A stretch of 24,829 nt of DNA, taken from a virus. The stretch covers positions 1-24,829 of the IMG/VR virus record IMGVR_UViG_3300050821_005980; one strand, 5' to 3'. The notes below the pieces were generated by a model that was not told the DNA's origin, ran no database searches, and saw only the letters and a list, made by a program, of their open reading frames with translations. Positions 1 through 6,207 of the stretch are shown in pieces. Every line of letters begins with the position of its first letter. Within the stretch, counting starts at the first letter, position 1. The position numbers and the translations under genes were made by a program.

Positions 1-392
1 ACTCCAAATTTCCAATCAATCGTGATGGCTCCCTTGAGGCTGGGGCTGATAATCACGAGATCGGCTGTTCCGTTGGTGCCTCCGAGAAATGCCATGTTGA
101 ATTTATGCTCGATCAAAATAATGAGATCATCGCCCGGAGGCATGAGCGCCAGGGCCTCGTTGTAGCAAAATTCGAGTTGCGGGATATCCTCGGGCTTGAC
201 CTCGGGATTTTTCTTGATGGCAGCCCATGCCTTGACTCCAACACTAAAAAGGAGCGCCATTTGATCGTGAAGCATGCGCCCGTGTCGGGAATGGGCGTTA
301 TCCTCCCAAGGGAATGGAGCCTCGGCGGCGGGCGAGCCTGGGCATAAAAGAGCTCGATTGAAATTGGATGGACTGATTCTGATTTCCGGCAT
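1..392 (-). CDS. Cas4/RecB-like PD-(D/E)XK nuclease, DUF2800 type (C-terminus off window)
   Basis: This is a partial gene. Its ATG is at 390..392 and it stays open for 130 codons to the window edge. A GAAAGG-like ribosome binding site lies upstream. The N-terminus reads ISPSNFNRALLCPGSPAAEA, close to the 'SPSS..RWL.CPGS..AE' opening of DUF2800 phage proteins. A later segment, GGTNGTADLVIIS followed by ITIDWKFG, gives the expected acidic and D-x-K active-site residues (Asp111, Asp126, Lys128, possibly Glu95). Proteins of this family are Cas4/RecB-related exonucleases that phages often encode beside a RecT-type annealing protein. Here the RecT-like gene ends only 24 bases upstream in the same operon. 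Inference: it resects double-stranded ends for single-strand annealing recombination. The remaining C-terminal motifs, including any Fe-S cysteines, lie outside the window. Confidence 0.8.
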   Translation of the reverse strand, partial: MPEIRISPSNFNRALLCPGSPAAEAPFPWEDNAHSRHGRMLHDQMALLFSVGVKAWAAIKKNPEVKPEDIPQLEFCYNEALALMPPGDDLIILIEHKFNMAFLGGTNGTADLVIISPSLKGAITIDWKFG

Positions 393-416
393 GATGGGTT
401 GCCTTTCTAGTTTGGG

Positions 417-1367
417 TTAAGAGATTTCCGAAAGTCGCTTGTTGTAAACTTCATATCCGTGGAGGATCGTTTCCGCCGTCGCCTTCTTTTCGTTTTGCTG
501 ACTTCTCCATGCGCTGTAACTCATTTCCACAGTGTTGACTTTATCCGTGAGGCTCAAAGCCTGGACAAGCTCCAAAATGGCGTCTTGATCGATGGGGTCC
601 GCCTCTTCCTTGACTTCCTCGGCCACGTCGATCGACGATTTTTCTGCCTCTGCCGAGCTCTGTCTCGTGTCAATGATCTCATCTTTGACCTCTGGCTTGG
701 GCGCTGCGTTCCTACGTGGCATAGGTCCCGGCTTGGCTGGCTCGCCTTCTTTGGCCTGTGATTGACCTCCGCCCGCCTCAACTACGGCTTGGGCGTCTTT
801 GGCTTCCCAAAGTTCCTCGGGTGTATAGGCAGAAGTTAGAATATCCGAAAACTTGCGGCGGATCATTCGGGTGGCGCAACGGGCAAACAACATATCTGGC
901 TCATGGTTGATCCAGTTTGCTTTCGGTTTCATCTCACCCAAGCCCGTGAAATAAAATGGGGGTACTTCCTCATGGGTATAGCTGAAAATTTCCGGCTCAA
1001 GATCACCGTCCTCAACACGCCAAGCCGAGATTCGGCAAGCTTTTTCGTTTTGCTCAATGATGCGGATTTTTGCGGTCTTGCACCTGGCCCGGACTAGGGC
1101 AAGCTGCATATTGGCGTCAAGGGCGGGGATGCCCTCGATAACATGGATGTGCTTCAAGGACTCATTGAAGGTGAGACCAAGCTCACGGCCCATACTGGCT
1201 GCAACGATGATTTGAAGAGGATTTTGGAAACGCTTGGGTGCCAAGCCGCTGGTAAAGAAGTTTTGGGCCTGGGTCTTGAGCCGATTGAGCGTTTGCTCGC
1301 TCCAAAGGCCCAGCTTATCGTCTTGGCCATCATCTGTGATGAGGGCCGTTGATTCATTCTCTGACAT
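417..1367 (-). CDS. RecT-like single-strand DNA annealing protein
   Basis: A 316-aa protein. Residues about 48-190 match the phage RecT family pattern. There is a helical NPLQIIVAASMGRELGL segment, then HIHVIEGIPALDANMQLALV, a beta-rich middle, and a NWINHEPDMLFARCATRMIR segment ending in a Tyr-Thr-Pro-Glu-Glu-Leu motif. Known family members coat single-stranded DNA and anneal it to complementary strands during recombination and replication. Residues about 195-255 are a charged, Pro/Ala/Glu-rich linker, and the last 60 residues form a separate helical tail. The start at 1365..1367 has AGAGG about ten bases upstream. It is followed by the DUF2800-like nuclease, giving the usual nuclease plus annealase pair. 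The family assignment is by motif reading; RecT versus a close relative such as Bet/Erf is not decided here. Confidence 0.82.
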   Translation of the reverse strand: MSENESTALITDDGQDDKLGLWSEQTLNRLKTQAQNFFTSGLAPKRFQNPLQIIVAASMGRELGLTFNESLKHIHVIEGIPALDANMQLALVRARCKTAKIRIIEQNEKACRISAWRVEDGDLEPEIFSYTHEEVPPFYFTGLGEMKPKANWINHEPDMLFARCATRMIRRKFSDILTSAYTPEELWEAKDAQAVVEAGGGQSQAKEGEPAKPGPMPRRNAAPKPEVKDEIIDTRQSSAEAEKSSIDVAEEVKEEADPIDQDAILELVQALSLTDKVNTVEMSYSAWRSQQNEKKATAETILHGYEVYNKRLSEIS

Positions 1368-1382
1368 GATGGGTTTGCCTCT

Positions 1383-1649
1383 CTAGCTTAGGTGGATTTT
1401 AATTGCCATCCAGATCACGCACAAAATGCCCGCAAGGATCACGCCCACCGTAAAGAGCGGCCAGTAAACTTTCTTTTGAGCTGGCCATACTGGCTTGAGG
1501 GGTGACTTGCCGTACCATTTCATGGTGTATCCTGAATAGAAGGGAAGTTCAAATATATTGCTTGTTGCCTTTTTATGCAATCTTTCTCTTTCCTCCGGCC
1601 ATCGCCATTGAAGCGGGCCGCATTTCATGACCAAGGATCCGATCATCAT
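1383..1649 (-). CDS. Small single-pass membrane protein, unknown function
   Basis: An 88-aa reading frame whose ATG overlaps the stop of the upstream gene in an ATGA arrangement. The C-terminal part holds one clear transmembrane segment at about residues 62-84 (WPLFTVGVILAGILCVIW), preceded by basic residues and ending in a short tail. The first 42 residues are Trp- and Arg-rich and do not look like a known domain. A second ATG at 1521..1523 has a better ribosome binding site, AGGA six bases upstream. It would give a 46-aa protein that is essentially just the membrane segment, so the real start is uncertain. I do not recognise a family. It sits between recombination and small early genes. Confidence 0.5.
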   Translation of the reverse strand: MMIGSLVMKCGPLQWRWPEERERLHKKATSNIFELPFYSGYTMKWYGKSPLKPVWPAQKKVYWPLFTVGVILAGILCVIWMAIKIHLS

Positions 1650-1936
1650 TGGCGATATCCCGAGGCTTCCCTTGCCCCTCCGGCGTCCTCACGATAAGCG
1701 GGCGTCCGAGTGCCATCTGGATTGAGCGTGGCCTCCGGTGCTGCCGCTGGGCGTGGTCTACGGGGATCGTTTTTGTGCGCCTCAACAAAGGCCTGAATTT
1801 TTTCATAAGCCGCCAGGGCCTTCTTTGCCTTGCCGATGCTCAGAGCAAGCGGGTATTTGTCGGCTTGATTTCCTTCCCACTCCACCTTTAGCATTGGATA
1901 TCCATTGTAAATGTATTCAGTTGCCTTAATTCCCAT
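1646..1936 (-). CDS. Hypothetical early protein, 96 aa
   Basis: I do not recognise this protein. The chosen start (ATG at 1934..1936, giving MGIKATEYIYNGYPMLKVEW) has AAGGA about ten bases upstream and lies 25 bases after the MazG-like gene stop. A longer frame from position 1981 would overlap that gene and is less likely. The N-terminal half looks like a small beta sheet. The middle is helical and Lys/Ala-rich. The last 35 residues are Pro/Arg/Ala-rich and probably disordered. Its stop overlaps the start of the downstream membrane protein gene, which suggests coupled translation within the early operon. Confidence 0.6.
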   Translation of the reverse strand: MGIKATEYIYNGYPMLKVEWEGNQADKYPLALSIGKAKKALAAYEKIQAFVEAHKNDPRRPRPAAAPEATLNPDGTRTPAYREDAGGAREASGYRQ

Positions 1937-1961
1937 GGTCCGAATTCCTTTCAAGAAAGAG

Positions 1962-2363
1962 TTAGAGCTTTTTCCCGCCATGCCGATGGGGCCGAGTGGC
2001 GTTGTATGCCAGTTTAGCCTCGATCACGGCGTTGAGATCCCAGCCATTGCGGCCAAAAATATCCGCAATCCTTATCACCGCATCCGCCAGCTCCACGGCC
2101 TCGCCCTCTGGCTTGCCTATGTGGCCTTCAAGGATGCGCTCTAAAGCCTTCAATCCCTCGGTTGAGGGCTCACATCCTGGGGTTGCCCCGCCAGGGCCGC
2201 TCAAATAAAAGGCTCGGCGGTTATTTCGCACTTCTTCGCTTGCCTCGGCAATCTCCGTGACAATGAGCATGTGCTTTTCAAGGGCAGAGGGTCCACCCGC
2301 ATCGTACCATCCTTTTTCCTTTGCCATGCCATAGGCCATGGCTGAGAGTGCGTTGATTTCCAT
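1962..2363 (-). CDS. MazG-like nucleotide pyrophosphohydrolase
   Basis: A 133-aa all-helical protein with the MazG/dUTPase-superfamily metal-binding pattern. ExxE is at Glu37/Glu40 (VTEIAEASEEVR) and ExxD at Glu91/Asp94 (AVELADAVIRIADIF). It has the family C-terminal ending with Lys, Tyr-Asn, Arg-Pro and a His-Gly-Gly-Lys motif (YNATRPHRHGGKKL). These enzymes hydrolyse nucleoside triphosphates to monophosphates and pyrophosphate. Phage copies are thought to adjust nucleotide pools or the host alarmone response, but the substrate here cannot be read from the sequence. The insertion between the two motifs (Gly/Pro-rich, about residues 54-70) is typical of the single-domain phage form. The start has GGTGG upstream and the gene sits in the early operon. 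Confidence 0.85.
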   Translation of the reverse strand: MEINALSAMAYGMAKEKGWYDAGGPSALEKHMLIVTEIAEASEEVRNNRRAFYLSGPGGATPGCEPSTEGLKALERILEGHIGKPEGEAVELADAVIRIADIFGRNGWDLNAVIEAKLAYNATRPHRHGGKKL

Positions 2364-2399
2364 TTAGATCACCACCTTTCATTTTGGGCGAAATGCCCG

Positions 2400-2663
2400 T
2401 TAGTTAAGTGCCCTTGGTTGGGCACTGATTGGCCGAGCCTCAATTATTTTCTGAATCTTGATGGCTGTTTCGAGGCAAAGGATAATCCGTTCCAAATCTG
2501 GAATATCTGCCTTATCAGCGATCATCATTTGTTGGCGAATTAGGATCACCTTGATTTTGAGCGTGTCCGCATCCGAGCCTTGGGTATTCTTGACAAATTG
2601 AGCGTTTTCAATGTCAATCCTCAAAGCTTGTGAGCCCTCATAAATTGCGCGTTCATTTTCCAT
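2400..2663 (-). CDS. Hypothetical helical early protein, 87 aa
   Basis: I do not recognise this protein. The chosen start (ATG at 2661..2663, MENERAIYEGSQ) has GAGG six bases upstream. A longer frame from 2708 adds 15 residues without a good ribosome binding site. The protein is predicted by eye to be mostly helical, with Ile/Leu/Lys heptad-like spacing through residues 25-75, and could form a coiled-coil dimer. It starts inside the end of a 24-codon mini-ORF, so its translation is probably coupled to that ORF. Confidence 0.6.
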   Translation of the reverse strand: MENERAIYEGSQALRIDIENAQFVKNTQGSDADTLKIKVILIRQQMMIADKADIPDLERIILCLETAIKIQKIIEARPISAQPRALN

Positions 2664-2727
2664 TTTTTTCCTCGATAGAATTAGTTTTGATAATATCTGC
2701 GTCAACAAGTATAGAAAAATTCTTCAT
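2653..2727 (-). CDS. 24-codon mini-ORF, possible coupling leader
   Basis: A short frame encoding MKNFSILVDADIIKTNSIEE plus four residues. Its ATG overlaps the TGA of the upstream gene (ATGA). It has a strong GGAGG seven bases before the start, better than that of the following 87-aa gene. Its own stop lies just inside the start of that gene. It may be a real microprotein or a device that hands ribosomes to the next start codon. It is too short to assign a family. Confidence 0.4.
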   Translation of the reverse strand: MKNFSILVDADIIKTNSIEEKNGK

Positions 2728-3074
2728 GCCTTTCCCTCCGCCAAGGCAACCGCCCGATTTAAAGCCTCTTGAAATTCGGCATTGACCTTGAGCCCGCAAC
2801 GGTCGATCAAGTCTTGCATCCCATTGCAAACGTCCAGCATGGCATCATGGGAATTACAGGCACGCAAAATGAAATCGGCATTGGCGGATACTTGTGGTTG
2901 AATTTCATTGATATTCATTTCCTCATCCCAATTCGTTACGAATGCCACGCATTTGTTGGCCCCTGTAATTAAAAGGCCTGGAACTGCATCTCCTTCATGG
3001 GTGATGCCTGCGTTTATCCATGGTGTGGGTGTATGTTGGATTTCTTGCGGTTGATTTTCTTCGATTGCAAACAT
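2724..3074 (-). CDS. HTP.PW-type phage early protein, unknown function
   Basis: A 116-aa protein that is the first gene after the strong early promoter. The start at 3072..3074 (MFAIEENQPQ) is chosen because GGAG lies seven bases upstream. Longer frames would begin upstream of the promoter and are rejected. The N-terminal HTPTPWINAGIT and the C-terminal NADFILRACNSHDAML followed by ALNRAVALAEGKA recall the very common phage proteins of the form 'HTPGPW...NARLIAAAPELLEAL'. Their function is not known. In those proteins a short beta domain is followed by a helical tail, which fits what is visible here. Its stop overlaps the downstream mini-ORF start. Confidence 0.7.
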   Translation of the reverse strand: MFAIEENQPQEIQHTPTPWINAGITHEGDAVPGLLITGANKCVAFVTNWDEEMNINEIQPQVSANADFILRACNSHDAMLDVCNGMQDLIDRCGLKVNAEFQEALNRAVALAEGKA

Positions 3075-3126
3075 TGGCGGGCTCCTTTGTTGCGGCGCTG
3101 GATAGTGCGCCTCGGTTGTGGAAATG

Positions 3127-3154
3127 AATATAGCATAATTGTGCAATGTGTCAA
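3127..3154 (-). promoter_or_regulatory. Near-consensus sigma70-type early promoter
   Basis: On the minus strand TTGACA (3149..3154) is separated by 16 bases from TATATT (3127..3132). Transcription would start near 3120 and lead about 45 bases later into the ribosome binding site of the HTP.PW gene. The spacer contains a short inverted repeat, ATTG-CA-CAAT, that could be an operator half, but this is speculative. It is the best promoter match I see in the window and marks the late-to-early boundary. Confidence 0.75.
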
Positions 3155-3156
3155 CT

Positions 3157-3220
3157 AAAAAAATGCAGAGAAAAGACGCCTTGAACCCATCGAACAAAAC
3201 GCCTAAATTCCCTGCATTTT
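3157..3220 (-). terminator. Possible long-loop terminator of the lysis operon
   Basis: On the minus strand AAAATGCAG (3212..3220) can pair with CTGCATTTT (3160..3168), with further T residues after the second arm. It lies 27 bases after the patatin stop and directly before the early promoter -35 box, where a terminator is expected. The 43-base loop and A/T-rich outer pairs make it weaker than the other terminators here. Confidence 0.4.
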
Positions 3221-3246
3221 CTTATTCGCCCTTACGGACAAATCTT

Positions 3247-4158
3247 TTACCATCCTAATTTTGCCGCATCAATGGCCGCCAGCTCGGCGGCATTTGCTCC
3301 AAGATCCCAGCGGCCTTGTTTGCTGAAATCCAAGATGGAACCTGGCACCGAAACTCGGCTGTAACACTCCACCACTTTTCCTCCCGCCTTTTCAAATTTT
3401 TCAAGGCGGGCCTCGGTCATGGCCTCATTGATCGTGGTGATATTGGAAAGCACACCGAGACAAACTTGCACGCCTGTTTTCATTGCAGCCGGAGGTGTGA
3501 AATCATCCAGCCAAAAGGCCTCATCGTTTGGCCTTGGGCTTTCCGCTCCGCAATAGACTACAAGTATCTCATCCGCTCCGGCGTCGATCGCATCTCCAGC
3601 TGGGTTATTTTCCACGGGTCCGCCATCGCTAAAGCCAAGATGTGGAGGAAAGGCTCCCTCAATGGCCGAAGAGCAAAGGGCCATGTGACGAAGCATGCCA
3701 GCCAATATTCGCCTCTGCCCTTCCTCGTTGTGATAGGCCCGAGCCCGGTAAATGATCCCAAGTTTTTCCTCAATTTCCTTGGTCGAAGTATCACCCATAT
3801 ATTTCTTAACCAAGGCTTGAAGCGGCGAATTGTCAAAGGCAGATTGCCCGTTGATTAGACCGTGGCAAATTTGCGCTTCCGAGATCGGATGAGCCCATGG
3901 ATGCAGCGCCACCGCGGTAAATCCTGGAGTGTAAACGTCCTCATCCTTTGTGATCGCATCCCACGCCTCTTTGAGTAACGAGGCGTTGCCACGATCCAAG
4001 AGGCTCTTGAGCAAAATGCCGGCATTAAGGGAGCCCGCACTATTGGCGTAGACATGCGTGATCCCTTTTAAGAGGCCATGCAATTCAAGATTGAAAAGAG
4101 CTCCAGCCTGGACCTCTCCCCAAGAGCCTCCGCCCGGAAGTATGAGAGCCCGTTTCAT
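3247..4158 (-). CDS. Patatin-like phospholipase
   Basis: A 303-aa protein with the patatin fold signature. A Gly-rich oxyanion loop PGGGSWGEVQAG lies at residues 8-19, the nucleophile Ser40 is in the elbow ANSAGSLNAG, and the catalytic Asp178 is in FSDGGPVENNP, where the second Asp/Asn and Pro are also conserved. The usual Gly two residues before the nucleophile is Ala38 here. The elbow is otherwise intact, so the enzyme is probably active. Patatins cleave acyl chains from phospholipids, acting at membranes. There is no signal peptide. Its ATG overlaps the stop of the holin candidate (ATGA), so the two are made together. Inference: it attacks the membrane during lysis, perhaps once the holin has opened the inner membrane. 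A role in virion entry, or one unrelated to lysis, cannot be excluded. Confidence 0.85.
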   Translation of the reverse strand: MKRALILPGGGSWGEVQAGALFNLELHGLLKGITHVYANSAGSLNAGILLKSLLDRGNASLLKEAWDAITKDEDVYTPGFTAVALHPWAHPISEAQICHGLINGQSAFDNSPLQALVKKYMGDTSTKEIEEKLGIIYRARAYHNEEGQRRILAGMLRHMALCSSAIEGAFPPHLGFSDGGPVENNPAGDAIDAGADEILVVYCGAESPRPNDEAFWLDDFTPPAAMKTGVQVCLGVLSNITTINEAMTEARLEKFEKAGGKVVECYSRVSVPGSILDFSKQGRWDLGANAAELAAIDAAKLGW

Positions 4159-4502
4159 TCGCCTGGCTTGATGAAGGCGGCGGCCTGTGAAGCTTGCTCA
4201 GGGCTTAAGGGCTTGGGCGCAGCGGATGTTGGCAATGTAGCCGCTCCGGGCACTGATTGGCCCGGCACAGCAATGTCACGCTTGGATAAGGCGGCGATCA
4301 AAGTTACCGCCATACCACCAAGCGCAATGGAAATGTTTTGCACTACGGCGGGCGTGAGGATCATGGCGCAAGCTGAGCAAGCTCCGGCGATCTGGACGGC
4401 GATGATTCCAACGGTTGAAATGACGCCAGCCTTGACACGATCCGAATTGGCCGCGGCGTCGCCCACAAGAAATGCCATTGCTTTGGTATAGAGCTTATTC
4501 AT
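4155..4502 (-). CDS. Holin candidate (two transmembrane segments)
   Basis: A 115-aa protein with two hydrophobic segments at about residues 25-48 (small, Cys/Ala/Ile-rich) and 52-71, a short polar N-terminus, and a Pro/Ala/Ser-rich C-terminal tail. Size, topology and position directly after the endolysin gene fit a phage holin, which forms holes in the inner membrane to release or activate the endolysin. No specific holin family is recognised. The start has an excellent GGAGG six bases upstream. The gene overlaps the patatin gene by four bases. Confidence 0.65.
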   Translation of the reverse strand: MNKLYTKAMAFLVGDAAANSDRVKAGVISTVGIIAVQIAGACSACAMILTPAVVQNISIALGGMAVTLIAALSKRDIAVPGQSVPGAATLPTSAAPKPLSPEQASQAAAFIKPGE

Positions 4503-4521
4503 TGACTGCCTCCGTGATGGG

Positions 4522-5205
4522 TTAGGCTGGAGGAATTCCAGCCTTGAAATTTTCGTGTTGCTGATTCAAAAAGGCCAAAGTTGAGGGCCCAGGGGTCCAG
4601 GTGAGATCCGCCAAGGATGCGGCATTGATACATCGATTGAGCCAGCCATCCGCAAACTCTCTCTGATCGTGTGGCTTTTCCAAATCATCATGAGCACCTA
4701 GCCAGGCGTGAAAGGCGCTATTCGATGCCCGGATGATTTCCACGTAAAGGGAAAGTTGGGAATTCAAAAGTAAAAGGCAGGCTTTTTGAAATCCAAAGTT
4801 GGCGCACTTTGTGACGGTCTCGCCATTCTCGCTTATCTGCCCATCCGCCTTGGCGCCGACAATTTTTTGAAGCTCTTTGACGGCAAAGGAAGGGTATTTG
4901 TTGACGGCGAATTGATAAAGAATGAAATCTAATGGAGCTTGAAGGAAAGCGCATCCAGCACGATCAAAATATAATTCCCGAAAGATGGCTCGGCGGATTG
5001 GCTCGGTTATTTTTTCAATGAGGCTTGGGGCTAGGCCGTGAATTTTATTGTATTCGTCAAGATCGCTTTGAATGCAGCCCGTGACCGTGTATCCGCCATT
5101 GTCGTTAGTATCTTTTCCCTTCCCGCCCTCAAGCCGATCCGTCAATGGCAAACAACGTCCAAAGGCTAAATCGGCTGGAGAGGGCAAGGATGGGTCTTGG
5201 CTCAT
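4522..5205 (-). CDS. Endolysin, GH108-type peptidoglycan hydrolase
   Basis: A 227-aa protein. The N-terminal LTDRLEGGKGKDTNDNGGYT corresponds to the GH108 catalytic motif 'EGGy..dp.D.GG.T', putting the catalytic acid at Glu26. The following YNKIHGL and the central FAVNKYPSFAVKELQKIVGA plus ADGQIS match the helical region and the Asp-Gly peptidoglycan-binding-3 motif seen in this family. These enzymes cut the glycan strands of murein. There is no signal peptide, so release would rely on the adjacent holin candidate. No clear ribosome binding site precedes the ATG. Translation may be coupled to the secreted-protein gene that ends 11 bases upstream. An extra C-terminal stretch of about 60 residues could bind cell wall. 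Confidence 0.8.
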   Translation of the reverse strand: MSQDPSLPSPADLAFGRCLPLTDRLEGGKGKDTNDNGGYTVTGCIQSDLDEYNKIHGLAPSLIEKITEPIRRAIFRELYFDRAGCAFLQAPLDFILYQFAVNKYPSFAVKELQKIVGAKADGQISENGETVTKCANFGFQKACLLLLNSQLSLYVEIIRASNSAFHAWLGAHDDLEKPHDQREFADGWLNRCINAASLADLTWTPGPSTLAFLNQQHENFKAGIPPA

Positions 5206-5216
5206 GGTCTAAATTT

Positions 5217-5735
5217 TTAGAAAGTGCAGATTGAAACGCCAGCGGTATCAGTGATCGCTGTGAGGCTTCGCAAATGCAAAGTAATGCCATCCCTTTGGCC
5301 CATGTTCACAATTGCGCTTGCTCCGGCTGGAATGGCGATGCCACCCGTTTGGGTAACTCCGGTGCTGATCGCCGTGGGGGTCATGCTCACCCATGCCACC
5401 ATCGTATAAAGGCCATTGTTGACAATTTGGGCTTGGTAATTTCCAGCATATTTGCTGTTTGTTTGATCCAAGCCAGCCACAGAGGTAACGTTGATCGGCG
5501 TGCTCGTTCCCGAAAGAAATTGATAGTTCACGCCAAAACTGCAATCCACCACTTCACGGGTAATGCGGCCTTCAAACCTCAAATTGCTTGCGGCATCCGA
5601 GGTTGGACGGCCAGCGGGACCACCATAGGGAGCCGTGACGTTGAGAGTTGTGGTATTGGCATGCACTGGCATCGACGGTTGCATGAGCACAAACGCCAGC
5701 ATTGCCGCGCTGAAAAGCAAAATCCTTTTAATCAT
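5217..5735 (-). CDS. Small secreted protein with Sec signal peptide
   Basis: A 172-aa protein. The start at 5733..5735 (MIKRILLFSAAMLAF) is chosen because GGAGG lies six bases upstream; an ATG two codons earlier abuts that site. Residues 1-26 form a typical Sec signal peptide ending in PVHA, with likely cleavage before Asn-Thr. The mature part is Thr/Ser/Ala-rich, predicted beta-rich, with two cysteines far apart (VDCSFG and the C-terminal SICTF) that could form a disulfide after export. No family is recognised. It lies between a membrane protein and the endolysin. It could be a surface or periplasmic factor such as an exclusion or lysis accessory, but there is no direct evidence. Confidence 0.65.
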   Translation of the reverse strand: MIKRILLFSAAMLAFVLMQPSMPVHANTTTLNVTAPYGGPAGRPTSDAASNLRFEGRITREVVDCSFGVNYQFLSGTSTPINVTSVAGLDQTNSKYAGNYQAQIVNNGLYTMVAWVSMTPTAISTGVTQTGGIAIPAGASAIVNMGQRDGITLHLRSLTAITDTAGVSICTF

Positions 5736-5827
5736 GACCATCCTCCATTTGCAGCCTTGGCCGCTGGTTTAATTCCTAATGAGCTTGAATCTTAACGGAC
5801 GAATTCAACACCCGCAATAATCTTGTT

Positions 5828-6199
5828 TCAGGGTCCACGAGCATCCACTTGATTTGTTTTGAAGGCTGTAACAAGACCGTCAACTTTTCCTTCCAGCCTG
5901 GCAAACTCCAAAGCCCAATGCTGATCGCTGATCTCAATGGCCCGCTGCGCTGCCTCAGTGGATGCCTTTTTGGCGATTTCGGTTGAAATCTTTTCAACTT
6001 GAGCCTGAGTTATTCCCGTTCCTGCCAAGGTTAAATCTGGCAATAAAATTTCCTTGGCTTGCCTCCATCCAACTAAGGCAATGAGCAACGCCACAAGAAT
6101 CATTTTTGGATCCTTGATAAAAAAATCAATAAGGGCCCGGACAAAATGCCCGATCTTTCTATCCTTTCGCGCTTCTTCTTGCTCGTGTTCTTCGGGCAT
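5828..6199 (-). CDS. Single-pass membrane protein with C-terminal coiled coil
   Basis: A 123-aa protein. ATG at 6197..6199 is preferred over a GTG two codons upstream because AGGAG lies five bases before it. A charged N-terminus (about 15 residues) is followed by an amphipathic stretch and one transmembrane segment around residues 31-46 (KMILVALLIALVGW). Residues about 60-120 are helical with heptad-like spacing (ISTEIAKKASTEAAQRAIEI). The topology resembles some phage spanin-like or holin-associated proteins, but no family is recognised. It precedes the lysis genes on the same strand, with 92 bases before the next gene. Confidence 0.6.
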   Translation of the reverse strand: MPEEHEQEEARKDRKIGHFVRALIDFFIKDPKMILVALLIALVGWRQAKEILLPDLTLAGTGITQAQVEKISTEIAKKASTEAAQRAIEISDQHWALEFARLEGKVDGLVTAFKTNQVDARGP

Positions 6200-6207
6200 G
6201 GCCACTC

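Noticed and set aside
459-761. Plus-strand 100-codon frame within the RecT-like region
   Set aside because: It is antisense to the linker and C-terminal part of the RecT-like gene, with no ribosome binding site or domain.
3316-3858. 180-codon plus-strand frame
   Set aside because: It lies entirely opposite the patatin gene, whose motifs are intact. The antisense product has no recognisable features.
4736-4745. Second parS-like site (TTCCACGT) in the endolysin gene
   Set aside because: Only a half-site is present. The other arm of the palindrome is absent (AAAGG follows).
5742-5827. Promoter TTGCGG-17-TAAGAT before the small secreted protein gene
   Set aside because: Both boxes are poor matches and the genes on both sides could be co-transcribed. 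It is not strong enough to list.
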